Of a stretch of 64,000 bases of DNA, positions 33,527-45,376 are shown in pieces. The position numbers and the translations under genes are program-made. The stretch lies in contig MU616566.1 in NCBI GenBank assembly GCA_025201705.1, positions 62,001 through 126,000 of the forward strand, in the 5' to 3' direction. Under the pieces are notes generated by a model. That model did not search any database. It was not told where the DNA came from and saw only the letters and a program-made list of their open reading frames with translations. Each line of letters opens with the position of its first letter. The stretch's first letter is position 1. The stretch comes from Dissophora ornata. Taxonomy: Eukaryota > Mortierellomycota > Mortierellomycetes > Mortierellales > Mortierellaceae.

Positions 33527-35334
33527 ATGAGAATCTCCTTCCTCGCCCTGGCAGTCACTGCCATCGCCTGCGCTGCTGCTGTGCCTCTTAAGAAGCGCGC
33601 TGCTGACGGCAACGTTGTTGTCGGATACTGGGTCCCCTGGGGTGATGTCCCTGTCGCTGCCCTGGACATGACCAAGTACACTCACATCAACTAGTACGTG
33701 GCCATTATCAGTTCTGCAGTTGTGAATGTGCCTGCTGTCTTATGGATTGCAACGAGTACTGAAACCCCGATTTTTTTTCGGCACTTCCTCAGCGGATTCG
33801 CTGTCACTGTCAAGAATAACCCCAACCCAACCGACATCACATTCGACCGCTACTACGACGGTAACAACATGCGTGCCTTGGTTACCCGCGGTAATCAGTA
33901 TGGCGTTCCAATTTTGATGACTATCGGTGGCTGGACTGGATCGCAGACCTTCTCTACTATCGCCGCTGACGCCGGTCTCCGTAAGACTTTCATCAACAAC
34001 GCTATGGTCTTTGTTCGCAACAATACCTTGCCGGACTACGCCACGACCCCCGACGGCTGGAACATGGATGGTATCGATATCGACTGGGAGTACCCCGCCC
34101 GCGCCGGCGCTATCTGCAACACCTACACCCCTCAGGATGCTTCCAACTACTTGACTCTACTCAAGGAGTTGCGTGCCCAGATGGATCTCGAGTTCCCAAC
34201 CCAACACAAGCTCTTGACTGCTGCCGTTCGTGTTCAACCCTTTGACGGCGCTGATGGCAAGCCTATGGCTGATGTCTCAGCCTTCGCCCAGTACTTCGAT
34301 TGGGTCTGTAAGTAGCAGCTTTCGCAGCGGCAATGAATCTACATGAAGGTCTTTTGTCAGCGCCGCCATTTGAGGCGCCTTGTATATCTTCTAATGAAAC
34401 GATACCATACACTTTTTGCCCGTTTTTAGCTATTATGGCCTATGATATTATGGGTTCTTGGAGCTCCACCACTGGACCTAACGCTCCTTTCCAGAACGGC
34501 CCTGCTCCTGCTGACCCTTACTCATTCACCCAGGCCATTGACTCTTGGACTGCTGCCAAGTTCCCCGCCAGCAAGTTGGTCGTCGGAACTGCCTTCTACG
34601 GTCGCTCGGTTACCACCACGGCCGATATGAACGCTCAGAACCCCATCACGATGTACGTCAACAAGACCAACGTCACCCCCAAGGGAGGTCCATCTGACAG
34701 CAACGCTGTCAACTTCTTCTGCAATGAAGGATCTGTGTACTCTGGCATGTGGAAGTGGAAGGAGATCCGTGGTGCGATCTTGACCTCGGACCCTACCACC
34801 CCAGTCAGTGGCTGGACTAGATACTGGGATGCTGCTACCCAGACCCCCTGGTTGTTCCGTGCCTCGGACAAGACCTTTATCTCGTACGACGACATCCAGT
34901 CGATGACAATCAAGGTCAACTATGCCAAGCAGAAGGGTGTAAAGGGTGTCATGCTCTGGGACATGTCGTATGACTACAATGCAGAGCTGATTACCGTCCT
35001 CCAGAACATCCACTGCACCTCCAATTGCCCTGTTGTCACTACCACCACCGCCACGATCCCTACCACCACCGCCGCGATCTCTACCACCACCGCCACGGTC
35101 ACTACAACAACTACCGTTACCTCCACCACGACTACCGCTCCTCCTACTTCCACCACACCAGCTGGATCTGGTCCCTGTGCCGGCGTTGCTGCCTGGAGCA
35201 GCAGCCAAATCTATGCCGCTCCTGGCCAGAAGGTCACATATAACGGCCATCTTTACACTAACCAGTGGTGGACTCAGGGCGAGACCCCTGGAGCCAGTAC
35301 TTTCGGAGCCTGGAAGGACGGTGGAGCTTGCTAA
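33527..35334 (+). CDS. Secreted GH18 chitinase with C-terminal chitin-binding module
   Basis: Exons 33527–33693, 33793–34307 and 34430–35334 give 528 aa. Residues 1–19 are a signal peptide (MRISFLALAVTAIACAAAVP), followed by a KKR Kex2-type site. The GH18 barrel has VVVGYW, MTIGGWTGS and the catalytic DGIDIDWEYP with Glu155 as acid; MAYDIMG and GVMLWDMSYD are the later barrel strands. A Thr-rich linker (about 430–475) leads to a CBM5/12-type domain (WSSSQIYAAPGQKVTYNGHL, QWWTQGETPG, GAWKDGGAC). This is the plant/bacterial-type endochitinase layout with a CBM, suited to breaking crystalline chitin. It is tail-to-tail with the Cys-rich surface protein 332 nt away. Confidence 0.95.
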
Positions 35335-35666
35335 GTTATCCATCTATTCACTTTCTCGCCTCTAATTTCCTAGGCGCGAAATTTGGCCTTCTTTTCCAAA
35401 AAAAAAAAATGCAGAAAAAAAAGGCTCCTGACAACGAATTATTTAGCACAAGATTCCCGTCATTCCAATAAATGATAAAGCTCGCTGGCCGAACATGCAT
35501 TCAACAGAAAAAACGCGTCCGTTCTTATCAATTGCTGTAGATTCATTTTGGTGGCAAAAGATGTCAAGACTTCACTTTCCACACAAAATTTGATTTGTTT
35601 TCTAGACACTTTTATTACGGGAAAATTATATTTCTTTCTTTTTTTTGGTGATTGGGAGGTTGTCTT
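35335..35666. other. Convergent 3' region
   Basis: 332 nt between two stop codons, AT-rich, with an A10 run at about 35399–35409 and AATAAA-like sites near 35468; it acts as the shared terminator zone. No gene seen. Confidence 0.6.
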
Positions 35667-36871
35667 TTAGATCATCAAAAGAGCCACTGCGATCGCAAAG
35701 ACCGCAGTTGCCGTACCAGAGGCCTGCATGATCGATCCAGCGCTCCTTGGGGCGTTGGTCATTGAGGTGCTTGAGGTGGTCGTACTTGTTGTATTGCCGG
35801 CGCCACCGATGCCGATACCGATACCGCCACCTCCACTGCCACTGCCACTGGAGGGTGTTGGGGCAGGGGTAATGACAGGAGGGACAACGGGGGCAGGGGA
35901 AATGATGGGGGGGACAACGGGGGCAGGAGTAGGTGAAGGTACGGGTGCGGGTGCGGGGTTTCCACCACCACCGCCGCTTGCCATGCATTTTCCACCACTG
36001 ACGCAAACAGTACCAGCAGGGCAGCAGGAATCGTCTATCATTCCACCAAGAATGAGACGCGCATTGTTAGTGTCGCCCATACAGTTCTTGTATGCAGAAA
36101 ATATATTAAACATTATTGAGACAATCTCGGGTGTATGAACCTACCGCCACAATCTACCGGGTATGACGAAGGACAACCGCAGTTGCCACTGGCGTTGCAT
36201 CCATACTTGCAGCAAGTATTTCCGCATCTGTACAGGTTGTTGTTACAACCGCAGTGGCCATCGGAGAGACACGAGTCATACTAAAAGTCCAATTCAAACA
36301 GAATCCCAGTGATAATCATGCAAGGGAGTTAGGGATGCATGCGAATCTACACCTTTTTTTTTTTTTTTTACTAAGGACTTTGAAATAAAATATGAACCAA
36401 CTTACGGGACAGCAGTAGGTGCCACCGCAAAGCCAAGGAAGACTCTTGGGACAGCAGGCTCCGTACGTGTTGAAGCACAGCTCGTTAGTGGGACAGCAGT
36501 ATCCATTACTACAAACAACCAAACAGAAACGGATAAGTCTTTCTATGACGTATAGCGATAAACCACCTTCTACTATTTTTCCTGTCAACTTACCCGCAGT
36601 AACCGTAACCAGGGTCGCAGGAGTACTGTCTCTTATCCAAAATGCCAAGGCCCTTGGCGCCTCCAGGCATCACGGGTGAGACACCTGTGGAGGCCAAGGA
36701 TGGGTAAGGACCGACGGTTAGGGAGCTGAGTGAGTTGAGCGTATCCTTGAATCCACCGACAACTCCAGATTTAGAGAAAGCGTCGGTTTGCTCCTGAGCG
36801 TGGACAGTTGGTGCCAAAAGACCGAGCGTGGTCATGGCCAACAGAGCTGCGGCCTTTGCGAAGGAGCGCAT
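35667..36871 (-). CDS. Cys-rich secreted, probably GPI-anchored surface protein
   Basis: Exons 36871–36594, 36508–36406, 36280–36145 and 36034–35667 give 294 aa. There is a signal peptide (about residues 1–25), a possible KR processing site (LDKRQYSC), and four Cys-rich units with recurring CCP/CCK and CG motifs (GYCCPTNELC, TYCCPYDSC, NTCCKYGC, DSCCPAGTVC). These resemble small chitin-binding or granulin-like knots, but I cannot name the domain. A Pro/Ala/Val-rich repeat region (PAPVVPP) and a Gly/Ser/Thr stalk follow. The hydrophobic end AVFAIAVALLMI fits a GPI attachment signal. Each Cys unit is roughly one exon, suggesting exon-wise growth. It is likely a cell-wall protein. Confidence 0.8.
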
Positions 36872-39800
36872 TTTTTTGATATGGAGGAGGGAAAGGAGTA
36901 TATTTGGTTGGAGATTACCAAGTGCGGGTTAGCAAGGCGGTCGGGAGGTGAAGGGTCCGAGGGTGGTTTATGGTAATGAGACAGAAAATGTGAGTGGCGA
37001 CGAGCCATGGCCCGTTTTTATATCTCTGGCATCCCCCAATTATGATGTCGAGCCATTTGGATTAGGGAGTTTAGGGACTTGTACCGATCCGCTCCATTGC
37101 GTACTGTATACAGCAGCGCAACCTTTCTCCCACACTCGAGACATGGCTTTTTCAACTTTTTAGTCCCGGTTGGGTGAGTAACACCCCTGAAGAAAGGACA
37201 AAGTCCGACGCAAAGCAGATATGTGAGTGAGAGCAAGAGTCGAAGCCAAGATTAGAGCCTGACTGATGGCCCTGGTATTGTACGCACTATTGTTTACTTT
37301 GATGGACAATCAACCTTAAGTTGCGGCGCGACCTTATTTTCACTGCCACATCAGAAACAAAATGTGCCCCTCGCTGTCCCAAATATCAGAGCTCTTTACA
37401 CGAATGGGAACCTTTTGGGGTTTATAGTAGATTCATTGACTGCGGTCTTTTTTTTTATGCTTTCCTTTGTCATGTCCATGTGGTTAAGTTTCTGTCATCT
37501 CTTTTAGCAATCGGTTTGTTGTTTGCATTGAAAATTGTTTACCTGGAAGACCAGATGTCGCCATCAGAATGTTCAGTGAAAATGTGGGTCGTTCGCATTT
37601 TTGTACTGTGCGTGTGCTATTGTGGGCATGGCGCCATTTGTTTTTGTTGGTTGAGGTTAGCGCATGCACGAACCTCCACATCGACTTTGGCTAGTTCACA
37701 GAGGATGAATTATAAACGTGGTAGTTTACAAGGAATGTATAGTAGACCATCCGTTCTGGTCCTCACATTCACATTCACATTTTTGATTTTTTTTTCTCAA
37801 ACTGCGCGCCGTGAGCCTGTCCATTATGCACATGCGCATGCATGCACTCGAGTCGATTAATCTTTGTCTTCAGTCGTTTAGGTTTGGTGGCGGTGTGCTC
37901 GGAGTCACATACCGAGGGACTAGACCCCATGGCCGAAAGGACTCTAACGCATGCTTTTGTCCTCGGAACACATCAATTCCTGGCAAGTGACCATGTTATC
38001 ATCGTTGCTCCCAACTTCCTCACTCATCAAAGGGATACGAATTTCCTTATTTGAGACAAGGTTATCTCTGCAGGGCGCCATGCAGGTTCGATGAAATTCT
38101 GCAGTCAGGGGCCAGTCTGTGTTGTCCATACCCACGCAGTTGGCGCTGCGTCAGAGAGCATTCGACGCACCGACACACCAAGGACATTGGACAAGTGGGC
38201 GGATGGTTGCACATTATTACAGCAGTGTGTCTTCGGAAGTTCCTCTCAAATTTGCAGGATTCAAAATAGACCAAAAACGACATTTTACCTCCGGGAACAC
38301 CTTGCTCCCGCCGCTTGAGCTCCGATGGGTGGTGTCTCCATTTGTAGAGAAGGGGGTTTTAGGTTACAAATACTAGACCCTCTAGATGGACAATACCATG
38401 ATTGATCGAAGCATCTGTCCCGACCGGACACTAGACAGTCGCGATAAGCGAGGTCTGTACGACTTGTCAAACATTCCCAGTATTCAGGCCCTGATTCTCC
38501 TCACCCATCTGGCGTTTGTGCAAGGTCGTACTGTACGATGCTGTAGCCTTAATGGAGATTGCATTCGACACATTTAGTTAATATACGCGACATCAAATAT
38601 TTCATGAACGCGTTTTCAAGACCTTCCTCTTCGCCCAATTTCGCTCAGTTTCGCACCAGACTCAATCATAGGATGGCAGTTATAGAATCGCCGGTCGCTT
38701 ACAGCCTTCACACCAATACCTCTACCATTCGCTATGAGTTTCGGTCTTCACGCAAGCCCACAATAACTCACAACAGCTGACTTCGAACTGATATTGCAAA
38801 CGACCTCAGGGAAATGAGGCAAAGCAAGCTTGTCTGGTCTGCGGCTCTTGCCACCGTCAGAAATCAGAGAGCAAATTAGATACAAGATGTCAGAGATATG
38901 CGAGCTCTTTCTAGAATAGTATTCAGTAAGTCTTGACGTCAGCTTTTCAGACTATAGTCAATGCGTCCGCGCAGCTCCCCCGCTGGAGGTACAGCAGAGA
39001 GCACAAGAGATGCTCAGAGATGTGGTCCATGCAATACAAGCGTCCCAGTATATGCCTTCGAATCAATCACAAACAGAGCCAGTAACACCGCTGTATGAGC
39101 AAGTACAGCTACCGAGAGAGGTGCAATCGTAGCCATAAGGAGATACACCAGCGCGCAGGTGCACTTGTCAGTGCAACCACACGTTTGTCTCTGGCACTTG
39201 TTTCGGCATATACTATGGCCGAGCCCAGGGTACTCACTGAGGAGCTATGCCAGCAGCGGTCCGACGGGCTTTGCGACAATCCTTTTATCTGGCAGATGAA
39301 CGAATGCTACCAAAACCGGCAGCTCGAGTGGCGAAAACACGTTTGTGAAAAGACCCGAGAGCTCCACTATAAGCTGAGATTCATAGCGCAGGTTTGATGG
39401 CTATTCATGGGACATCTGGAAGTTCGTTGATGCGGGGAAGAGATGACGGGCTAGATGCTGTCAAAAGCGCGACCACTCGCATTGATTCCTTCGATAGTAC
39501 GATAGTATCAAATATTCCTAAAAATATTGAAGAGGCGAATATGGGAGCATAAATGCCATCAATGTGGTGAGCATTCCTGGGCATCTTCCCTTGCACCGAC
39601 CGTGACAACGATTCTGGACACCTAGTTCTTTTTCCCATATTGAGCTTTCACTTTTAAAGCTTTGAGTCACCAACAAGCTTTTGACCTGGGTAATTTTATG
39701 CTGCTCCTTCTGAGCATAATCTGCTAGCGTGCTAGAGGTCTCTACTCCCAGAGCTTTGCTCCATCGCAAGTCGGCCTACAAATGACAAAAAGATCGTATC

Positions 39801-40918
39801 ATGCACTGAATTCTACCAATGGCCATGAAAGACCTCGGTTCAAGATACCTCTCTGCACTCGCCGCGCGCGACCATCGCTGTGCTTTGCACTTGGTGTCAA
39901 AGTAAGCTAACCTCGCTCTCTCTTTGTATGGCGTCATTTTGTCTCCACCGCTTCGCTATGTTCTAACATACGCTTTCAATACATTGAGAAAGGGCGGTTG
40001 TCCTCTCTAATCGCGCAACACAAAGCACCTACGACATGATGCGTTGTCAATGAAAGCAAGACGAGCTTGGCTGGCTGTTCAGAGCAGACATGAGCGCCAA
40101 TAGCAATCTACACTTGACAGTCTATCGATGCACCGGATCTCGCAGCGGTTATGGACAGCGGTGCTGTGAAAACCTCACTGCACCTCAATTGGGGCGTGTG
40201 CTTCATGAGTTTTAGTATCTCTCACCTCATCTTTGCAAGCATTTCCACAACCTCAGGGCAGAATTGTGAATTTGGTGGCGTTAGGGTACAAGCCCTGTGT
40301 CCGTGAGACAAGGCGATACCTGGCCAATTTAGCCATGTTATCTACGCCTGCTACTTCAAAGGACAATGGAGTATCCAGTGTTGCGGTTGCTCTCGAAGAG
40401 CCGCTTGCAGATTGTGCTGCAAGTCTGTTTTTACGTTGGCAGCTCGTCTAAACTCTGGGTAGCCATGTCAGGTGACTTTAAAGAATAAGCCACTCTGCAG
40501 GAAGCATAAAGAAAGATATTTTTTCTGCTTTGCTTTTTTCTTTCCCTTTCAACTCTCCACTACACACACACCTTAGCAGCAAACAACATCGTCCGCGACC
40601 ATTTTGTCTCTCTTTTCGAAAGAAGAAAAGACTTCCAACAAAACCCTCTCGCTCCTCCCACGCTCCCAAGCATTCTTATGCCTTGTTTCCATCCAGCAAT
40701 TTCTGATCCTCCGCACATATATCGTAAACACTCTCGTTGTTTAGTTGTTTTCTCTTGAACAAAAAAACAGCTATTCACTTGCCCAAAGCTTCTCTAGCTT
40801 CTTTCCCCCCCACTTTTTGCCCAAGACGTCGCATTCACCAGATATTCGAATTCTCTCCCGAAGACTCGACTCCACTATATCTTAACTCGACCTATCACAC
40901 CAGCAAATCCTATTCATC
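36872..40918. other. 4-kb gene-poor region with coding-like fragments
   Basis: No complete gene recognised. Three plus-strand fragments read like protein: about 38846–38920 (LLPPSEIREQIRYKM...), 38975–39131 (APPLEVQQRAQEMLRDVVHA...PLYEQVQLPREVQS, stop) and 39215–39397 (MAEPRVLTEELCQQRSDGL...ECYQNRQLEWRKH, ending at a possible GT donor). They may be exons of an unrecognised gene or a decayed repeat. A 179-codon frame at 37321–37860 is hydrophobic and low-complexity, and I do not trust it. The last 400 nt should hold the eIF5 promoter. Confidence 0.4.
37014..37024 (-). promoter_or_regulatory. TATA box of Cys-rich protein gene
   Basis: On the minus strand ATATAAAAACG lies about 145 nt upstream of the start codon. 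Confidence 0.5.
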
Positions 40919-42510
40919 ATGGCTAATCTCAACATCGGTGGTCAAAGCGACGATGCCTTTTACCGTTACAAGATGCCCAAGCTGATCTCCAAGGTAATCC
41001 TTTCTTCACTGTCCACTTTTTTTTATTTTCCGGAAGATTCCGGTCTTTGAATCTTAATCAGAGGAGAGACGGCTAAATGGATCCGGTTTTCGAATCTAAG
41101 CAAATATCATAATGAGCGCCTTACTGCGGTTCTTTTTGGCTGTTTACTAATCGAAACGGAACTAATTTTTTTTGACTCTGCGTTCTGCTTAGATCGAAGG
41201 CAAAGGAAATGGAATCAAAACTGTGATCCCAAACATGTCGGACATTGCCCGTGCGCTCAGCCGCCCTAGCACCTGTACGTTCGAGGCCTTGAGTCTTGTC
41301 CTGATGTAGCCAGCCCTTCCGTTTTCTTGTCTAACAAAAAATACTCACTTCTATTCCCTGTTTTTGCAGACCCCACCAAGTACTTTGGTTGCGAGCTCGG
41401 TGCTCAGGTCAAGTGCGACGAGAAGACCGACCGTTACATTGTCAACGGCGCTCATGATGCAACCAAGTTGCAGCAGCTCTTGAACGGCTTCATCCAAAAG
41501 TTTGTTCTCTGCCCCTCGTGCGGCAATCCTGAAACTGACATCATTGTGGACAAGACCAGCACAATTCAAATGTATTGCAATGCCTGCGGTCGTCGCAACA
41601 AAGGAGAGAACATTCACAAGTTGGCGACCTACATCGTCAAGAATCCCCCCGTCAACAGCGCCTATGGAAAGAAGGGCAAGGGCGACAAGGCGGACAAGAA
41701 GGGCAAGAAGAATGGTACTTCGACCCCCCCTGAAGAAGAGGAGGAAGATCAGGATGATGAGTTTACGAAGAAGATTAAGGAGGAAGCTGCAGCCATCCCT
41801 GATGCTGACAACTACAAGTCGGCCCTGGGTGACGATTGGTCTGTTGACACCTCTGCCGAGGGAGCAGCTGCCCGCATGAAGGAGTTGGAGGGTGGCGTCA
41901 AGACTCAGTTGACCTTGGACGATGATGATGAAGATGAAGATGGTGAGAACCCGTACGAGTTGTTTGGCATCTACTTGGAAGAAAATTCCAAGGCTCCCGA
42001 TGCCGACATCTTGGAGAAGGCTGGCGAGCTCAACATCACGACCAAGTCCCGCGCTGTCACTGTCTTGGTCCAGTGCATCTTCACTGAAGACATGGCCCGC
42101 GAGGTCAAAACCCGTGCTCCCCTGCTGCGCAAGGTACGTACATTGATTAGCTGCTTGGTATGTCTGTCTGTGATCTGATATGTTACTGCGCACTCGAGCT
42201 AATCATCCTCGTCTTATTTTTCTAGTTTGTGGTTAACGAGAAGAATCAAAAGGCGTTGCTTGGAGGTATGGAGCGTGTGTTGATTACATCCAAGACGTTG
42301 ATGTTGAAGGCGCCTTTGATCTTGAAGGCTTTCTACGACAACGACATTCTCGAGGAGGATGTGATCTTGAAGTGGGGCGAGAAGCCCAGCAAGAAGTATG
42401 TCAGCCGTGAGGAGGCCAAGGATGTTCGTACTCGTGTCGAGCCTTTCCTCCGCTGGCTTGCTGAGGCTGAGAGTGAGGAGGACAGCGACGAGGACAGTGA
42501 CGAGGAGTAA
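40919..42510 (+). CDS. TIF5: Translation initiation factor eIF5
   Basis: Exons 40919–40993, 41193–41274, 41370–42133 and 42226–42510 give 401 aa. The N-terminal GAP domain begins with FYRYKMPKL (its Arg16 matches the catalytic arginine finger Arg15 of yeast), GKGNGIKT and a zinc finger ([17 protein letters not shown]). A charged linker with poly-Lys and acidic runs leads to a HEAT-like C-terminal domain ending in an aromatic/acidic box ([16 protein letters not shown]) that contacts eIF2-beta and eIF3. eIF5 triggers GTP hydrolysis by eIF2 at the start codon. The ATG is directly before the conserved N-terminus. It is intact and well conserved. Confidence 0.96.
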
Positions 42511-43092
42511 GCAACCATCGAGGCTTTGCTCTGCTCGCTTTTCGGCAGTGACGGCGTCAAGGACTCGAGCCTGTCATTTGCTGGGAAATCTCTTTGGGTT
42601 TCACTTCTTACTGACTACCGACAACATAGTTCTTTGGGCTATTTTCCCACTGAATATTTTTTTTTCTTTACAATCAAATAAATACTTCAATGCGCAGCTG
42701 ATATCGTCCTTTGAACAATACCCAAGGAATTTATTAGTTTCATCCAAAAAAGCGTATTTGATGGCATTGGTGACGGAGCTGCGGGACTTGATGTCTGGAA
42801 TGCCGAAAGTGAGCCGTAGTGGTGGAAATCGTTCATGGTGGTAGCGTTGAGTTGCTTTTTATTCACGACATCATTGTTGGCGCGGTCGATTTCCACAGCT
42901 TTAAAAAAGAAGTTTGATAAAACGGGCAAAGGTCTTTGTGGCATGATTCCCAGTCTCCCTATCTTATACTGCTGTTCTTTGCCTTTCTCGAAGCCATACG
43001 TCCTTTCTTTCGGAACGGAGGGAGCTATCGCATCGGTCTGCTTTCCCTGTGGCAAAGACATCGACATGACGGATGCCATTCGTATCCAAACT
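42511..43092. other. Convergent 3' region eIF5 / SET protein
   Basis: 582 nt between stop codons. AATAAATA at about 42678 could be the eIF5 poly(A) signal. No gene supported. Confidence 0.55.
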
Positions 43093-45062
43093 CTATTTAG
43101 ACTTCTTTCCTGACTTTTTATCCGCCTTGGCCTTGTTCTTGCTTCCGCCACCACCGCCGGCTCTTTTAGCATTCTTTGAAGCCTTCTTGGAGGACAAGCT
43201 GGCCAATTTCTCCTCTCGGAGACAGCGCTCGCAACAGCAATGGAAGTGATAGTCGCTCAGAAGGGCCAGCCGCCGGGCATGAAGAGGCATCCCAGTATCG
43301 ATATACGAGATCGTGACATCGTGGCCTAAACCAATGAAGAAAAGAATAAAAGATAGACAGAAAATAAATAGCGGAATAAGCGACGATGTACGGACTAAAA
43401 ATTCTGCTGCTGTCAACGAAACGCGCGTTCGGGCGTATCTTTTTTTTTTTTTTTTTTTTTTACCTTTGGGTATATCCTTGACGGCGTAAAATGTCATCAT
43501 CCTAAATTCGCCGACTCGAGAATCGTAAGGATCCGCCTCGAGTTCCTTGCCTGCATCATCTCCATCAACCACGATATCAGCCTCAAGTTCTGTTTCTTTC
43601 GAGGCGATATCACTCTCCTCTGCATTCGGAGACGACGCGGGTCCAGAGGCTGCTGTCAATGTAGGGGGCGGTGCGGGCGGTGGCCCAGAAGTTGCGGGTG
43701 TTGATGCTGTTTGAGACTGGCTTAACGTCTCCTCTGCATTTATAAATACCAAGACATCCGCCCCTGTAACTTCCTCCATTGTTCCATCGGCCTGCACGGC
43801 TGTGACGTTGCATTCGCAAGAGTGGTTGAAAAACGAGGCAACTGGGTAGATTGCTATTCAAAAAGGTCGTGATCGATGTGCAAAAGCCGGTGGACGAGGT
43901 TATCATTTGCAGTGCACAAAAGACAATTTTCGCGGGCAACAGGGTATCGGGCAAATGCTGCATTCTTCTTCCGTTACCTCGGCCGAAGCAAACTTCCTTC
44001 TTTTTCGAACAATCAAACATCCCGAAGGCATTGCTCTCCAGCACACTGATCAGCCTCTTCACATCCAGACTCGTCAGTTTCTTCAGTGGTCCGTCGCGTT
44101 CTGCTGCGATCTCTGTCAACCCTGCGATCTCCAGAAACGACAATACGATTTGGGACTGACGGTCCCAGTCTTTAGTGTCATCTTCATCCCAATCCTCAAA
44201 GTGGGACTGTAGTCGGAGAAAGTCGTAAAAGTCGTTCTCGACCGGTTCCTGGACGCGAAGAGTTTCGTCATCTTGCTTTGTCTCCACGTCGTTTCGTTTC
44301 TTCTCTCCTGTGACTGATACAGTCTCATCGTATAACTCTCTGGTTGCCAGTGCGGCATCTTTGTTCTGATTTATGATATCCAGCTTGCTCTCCAAGTCCA
44401 GCGCCAAGCGAAGTGACTCCGAATCGCTGACTTGGGCGCTCTCATCACTTGCTTTTCGTTTCTCGAGAATTTCCTGAAACAATCGCCGACTCTTATACGC
44501 ACTCGGTATCCCCTGGCGCTCTCTCCAGTGCCCCATCAAGACCTGCAACAACAGCTTGATGATACTTTTTGTATGTCGATTCGAGTCCCAGGTCGCCAAT
44601 TTACGAAGCGTCTTACAGATCTTCCCGTGGGCACCAGCGAGAGGGTCCATGGCAACGGTCTTACAGGCAAGAGAACAGTAATAGACCTGATCACAGTCCT
44701 GACACCGATGCGAAAAGGAGCCACGGCCGTGATAGAGGAGACAGACGTGGCACATTCGTTTCTTGTAGCTGTCAAGGACTTCGGCTGCATATGGGACAGC
44801 CTAGAGTGTGTGTGTGTGTTTTAGAATGCTTGATATTTCAGTCACCAGTTATTTCCCCTCTTTCGCGTTTTTGGTATTGGCAAACCATATCATAAGATCT
44901 GAGAAGTGATTTACAATTCATAGAAAAGAATGTGTGTACCCGCAAAAGGCCCTCACCCTGAGGAATGTCGCGCGCTGCTTTAGCATGGTTCCCTAATGTT
45001 GGGCTGTTCTCAACCACGATCGGGTACCCCTCTTGCTCGCAGACCTTGTTGATGTGCTCCAT
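43093..45062 (-). CDS. MYND-SET (SMYD-type) lysine methyltransferase
   Basis: Exons 45062–44940, 44800–43978, 43853–43464 and 43325–43093 give 522 aa. The split SET domain starts with TLGNHAKAARDIPQGEGLLR and is interrupted by a MYND zinc finger (CHVC, CQDCDQVYYCSLAC, about residues 58–105). It resumes at NAFGMFD and YPVASFFNHSCECN (about 318–331, the S-adenosylmethionine/active-site core). It ends with the tyrosine-bearing ISYIDTG and a post-SET Cys cluster (FHCCCERC). SMYD proteins methylate histones or cytosolic proteins; the target here is unknown. Two long inserts are odd: an acidic block of about 180 residues after MYND and a Pro/Thr/Ala-rich block after NHSC. The C-terminus is Lys/Gly-rich. 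Intron 3 carries a T22 tract. Confidence 0.88.
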
Positions 45063-45376
45063 GGATGTCTGACAGAAGGATCTTCCCCAAATACTGCAAA
45101 ATGCGACAGGGTGGTTCAAGCAAGAGAAACGGTCACAGTTTTGAACGAGGAACGAGCACAAGGACTTCTTCAGCAATTATGAGTGAGGCCTTTGCAAAGA
45201 TCTTTATTCTAGGCGCCCTTTTTCTGAGAGCTTTTCAAGACAACAGAGAGTGAGAAGGAAGCAGTGGGATTCAAGGCATGATAGCCAAACTAATGTTGCA
45301 AAACTGGGGTGAAAAAAACATGCGAAGCAAAACAAAAAAAAAATCAAATGGGCGACGGGATGTAATCTTGTCTCAA
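45063..45376. other. Short intergenic region, 314 nt
   Basis: It lies between the start of the SET gene and the stop of the next minus-strand gene, so it must hold the SET promoter. A-rich; no clear TATA box or gene. Confidence 0.5.

Noticed and set aside
35025..35365. His/Pro-rich frames over the chitinase linker
   Set aside because: Shadows of the Thr-rich linker (ACC repeats) in other frames.
37321..37860. 179-codon plus frame with hydrophobic stretches
   Set aside because: No proper start context, low-complexity composition and no family match.
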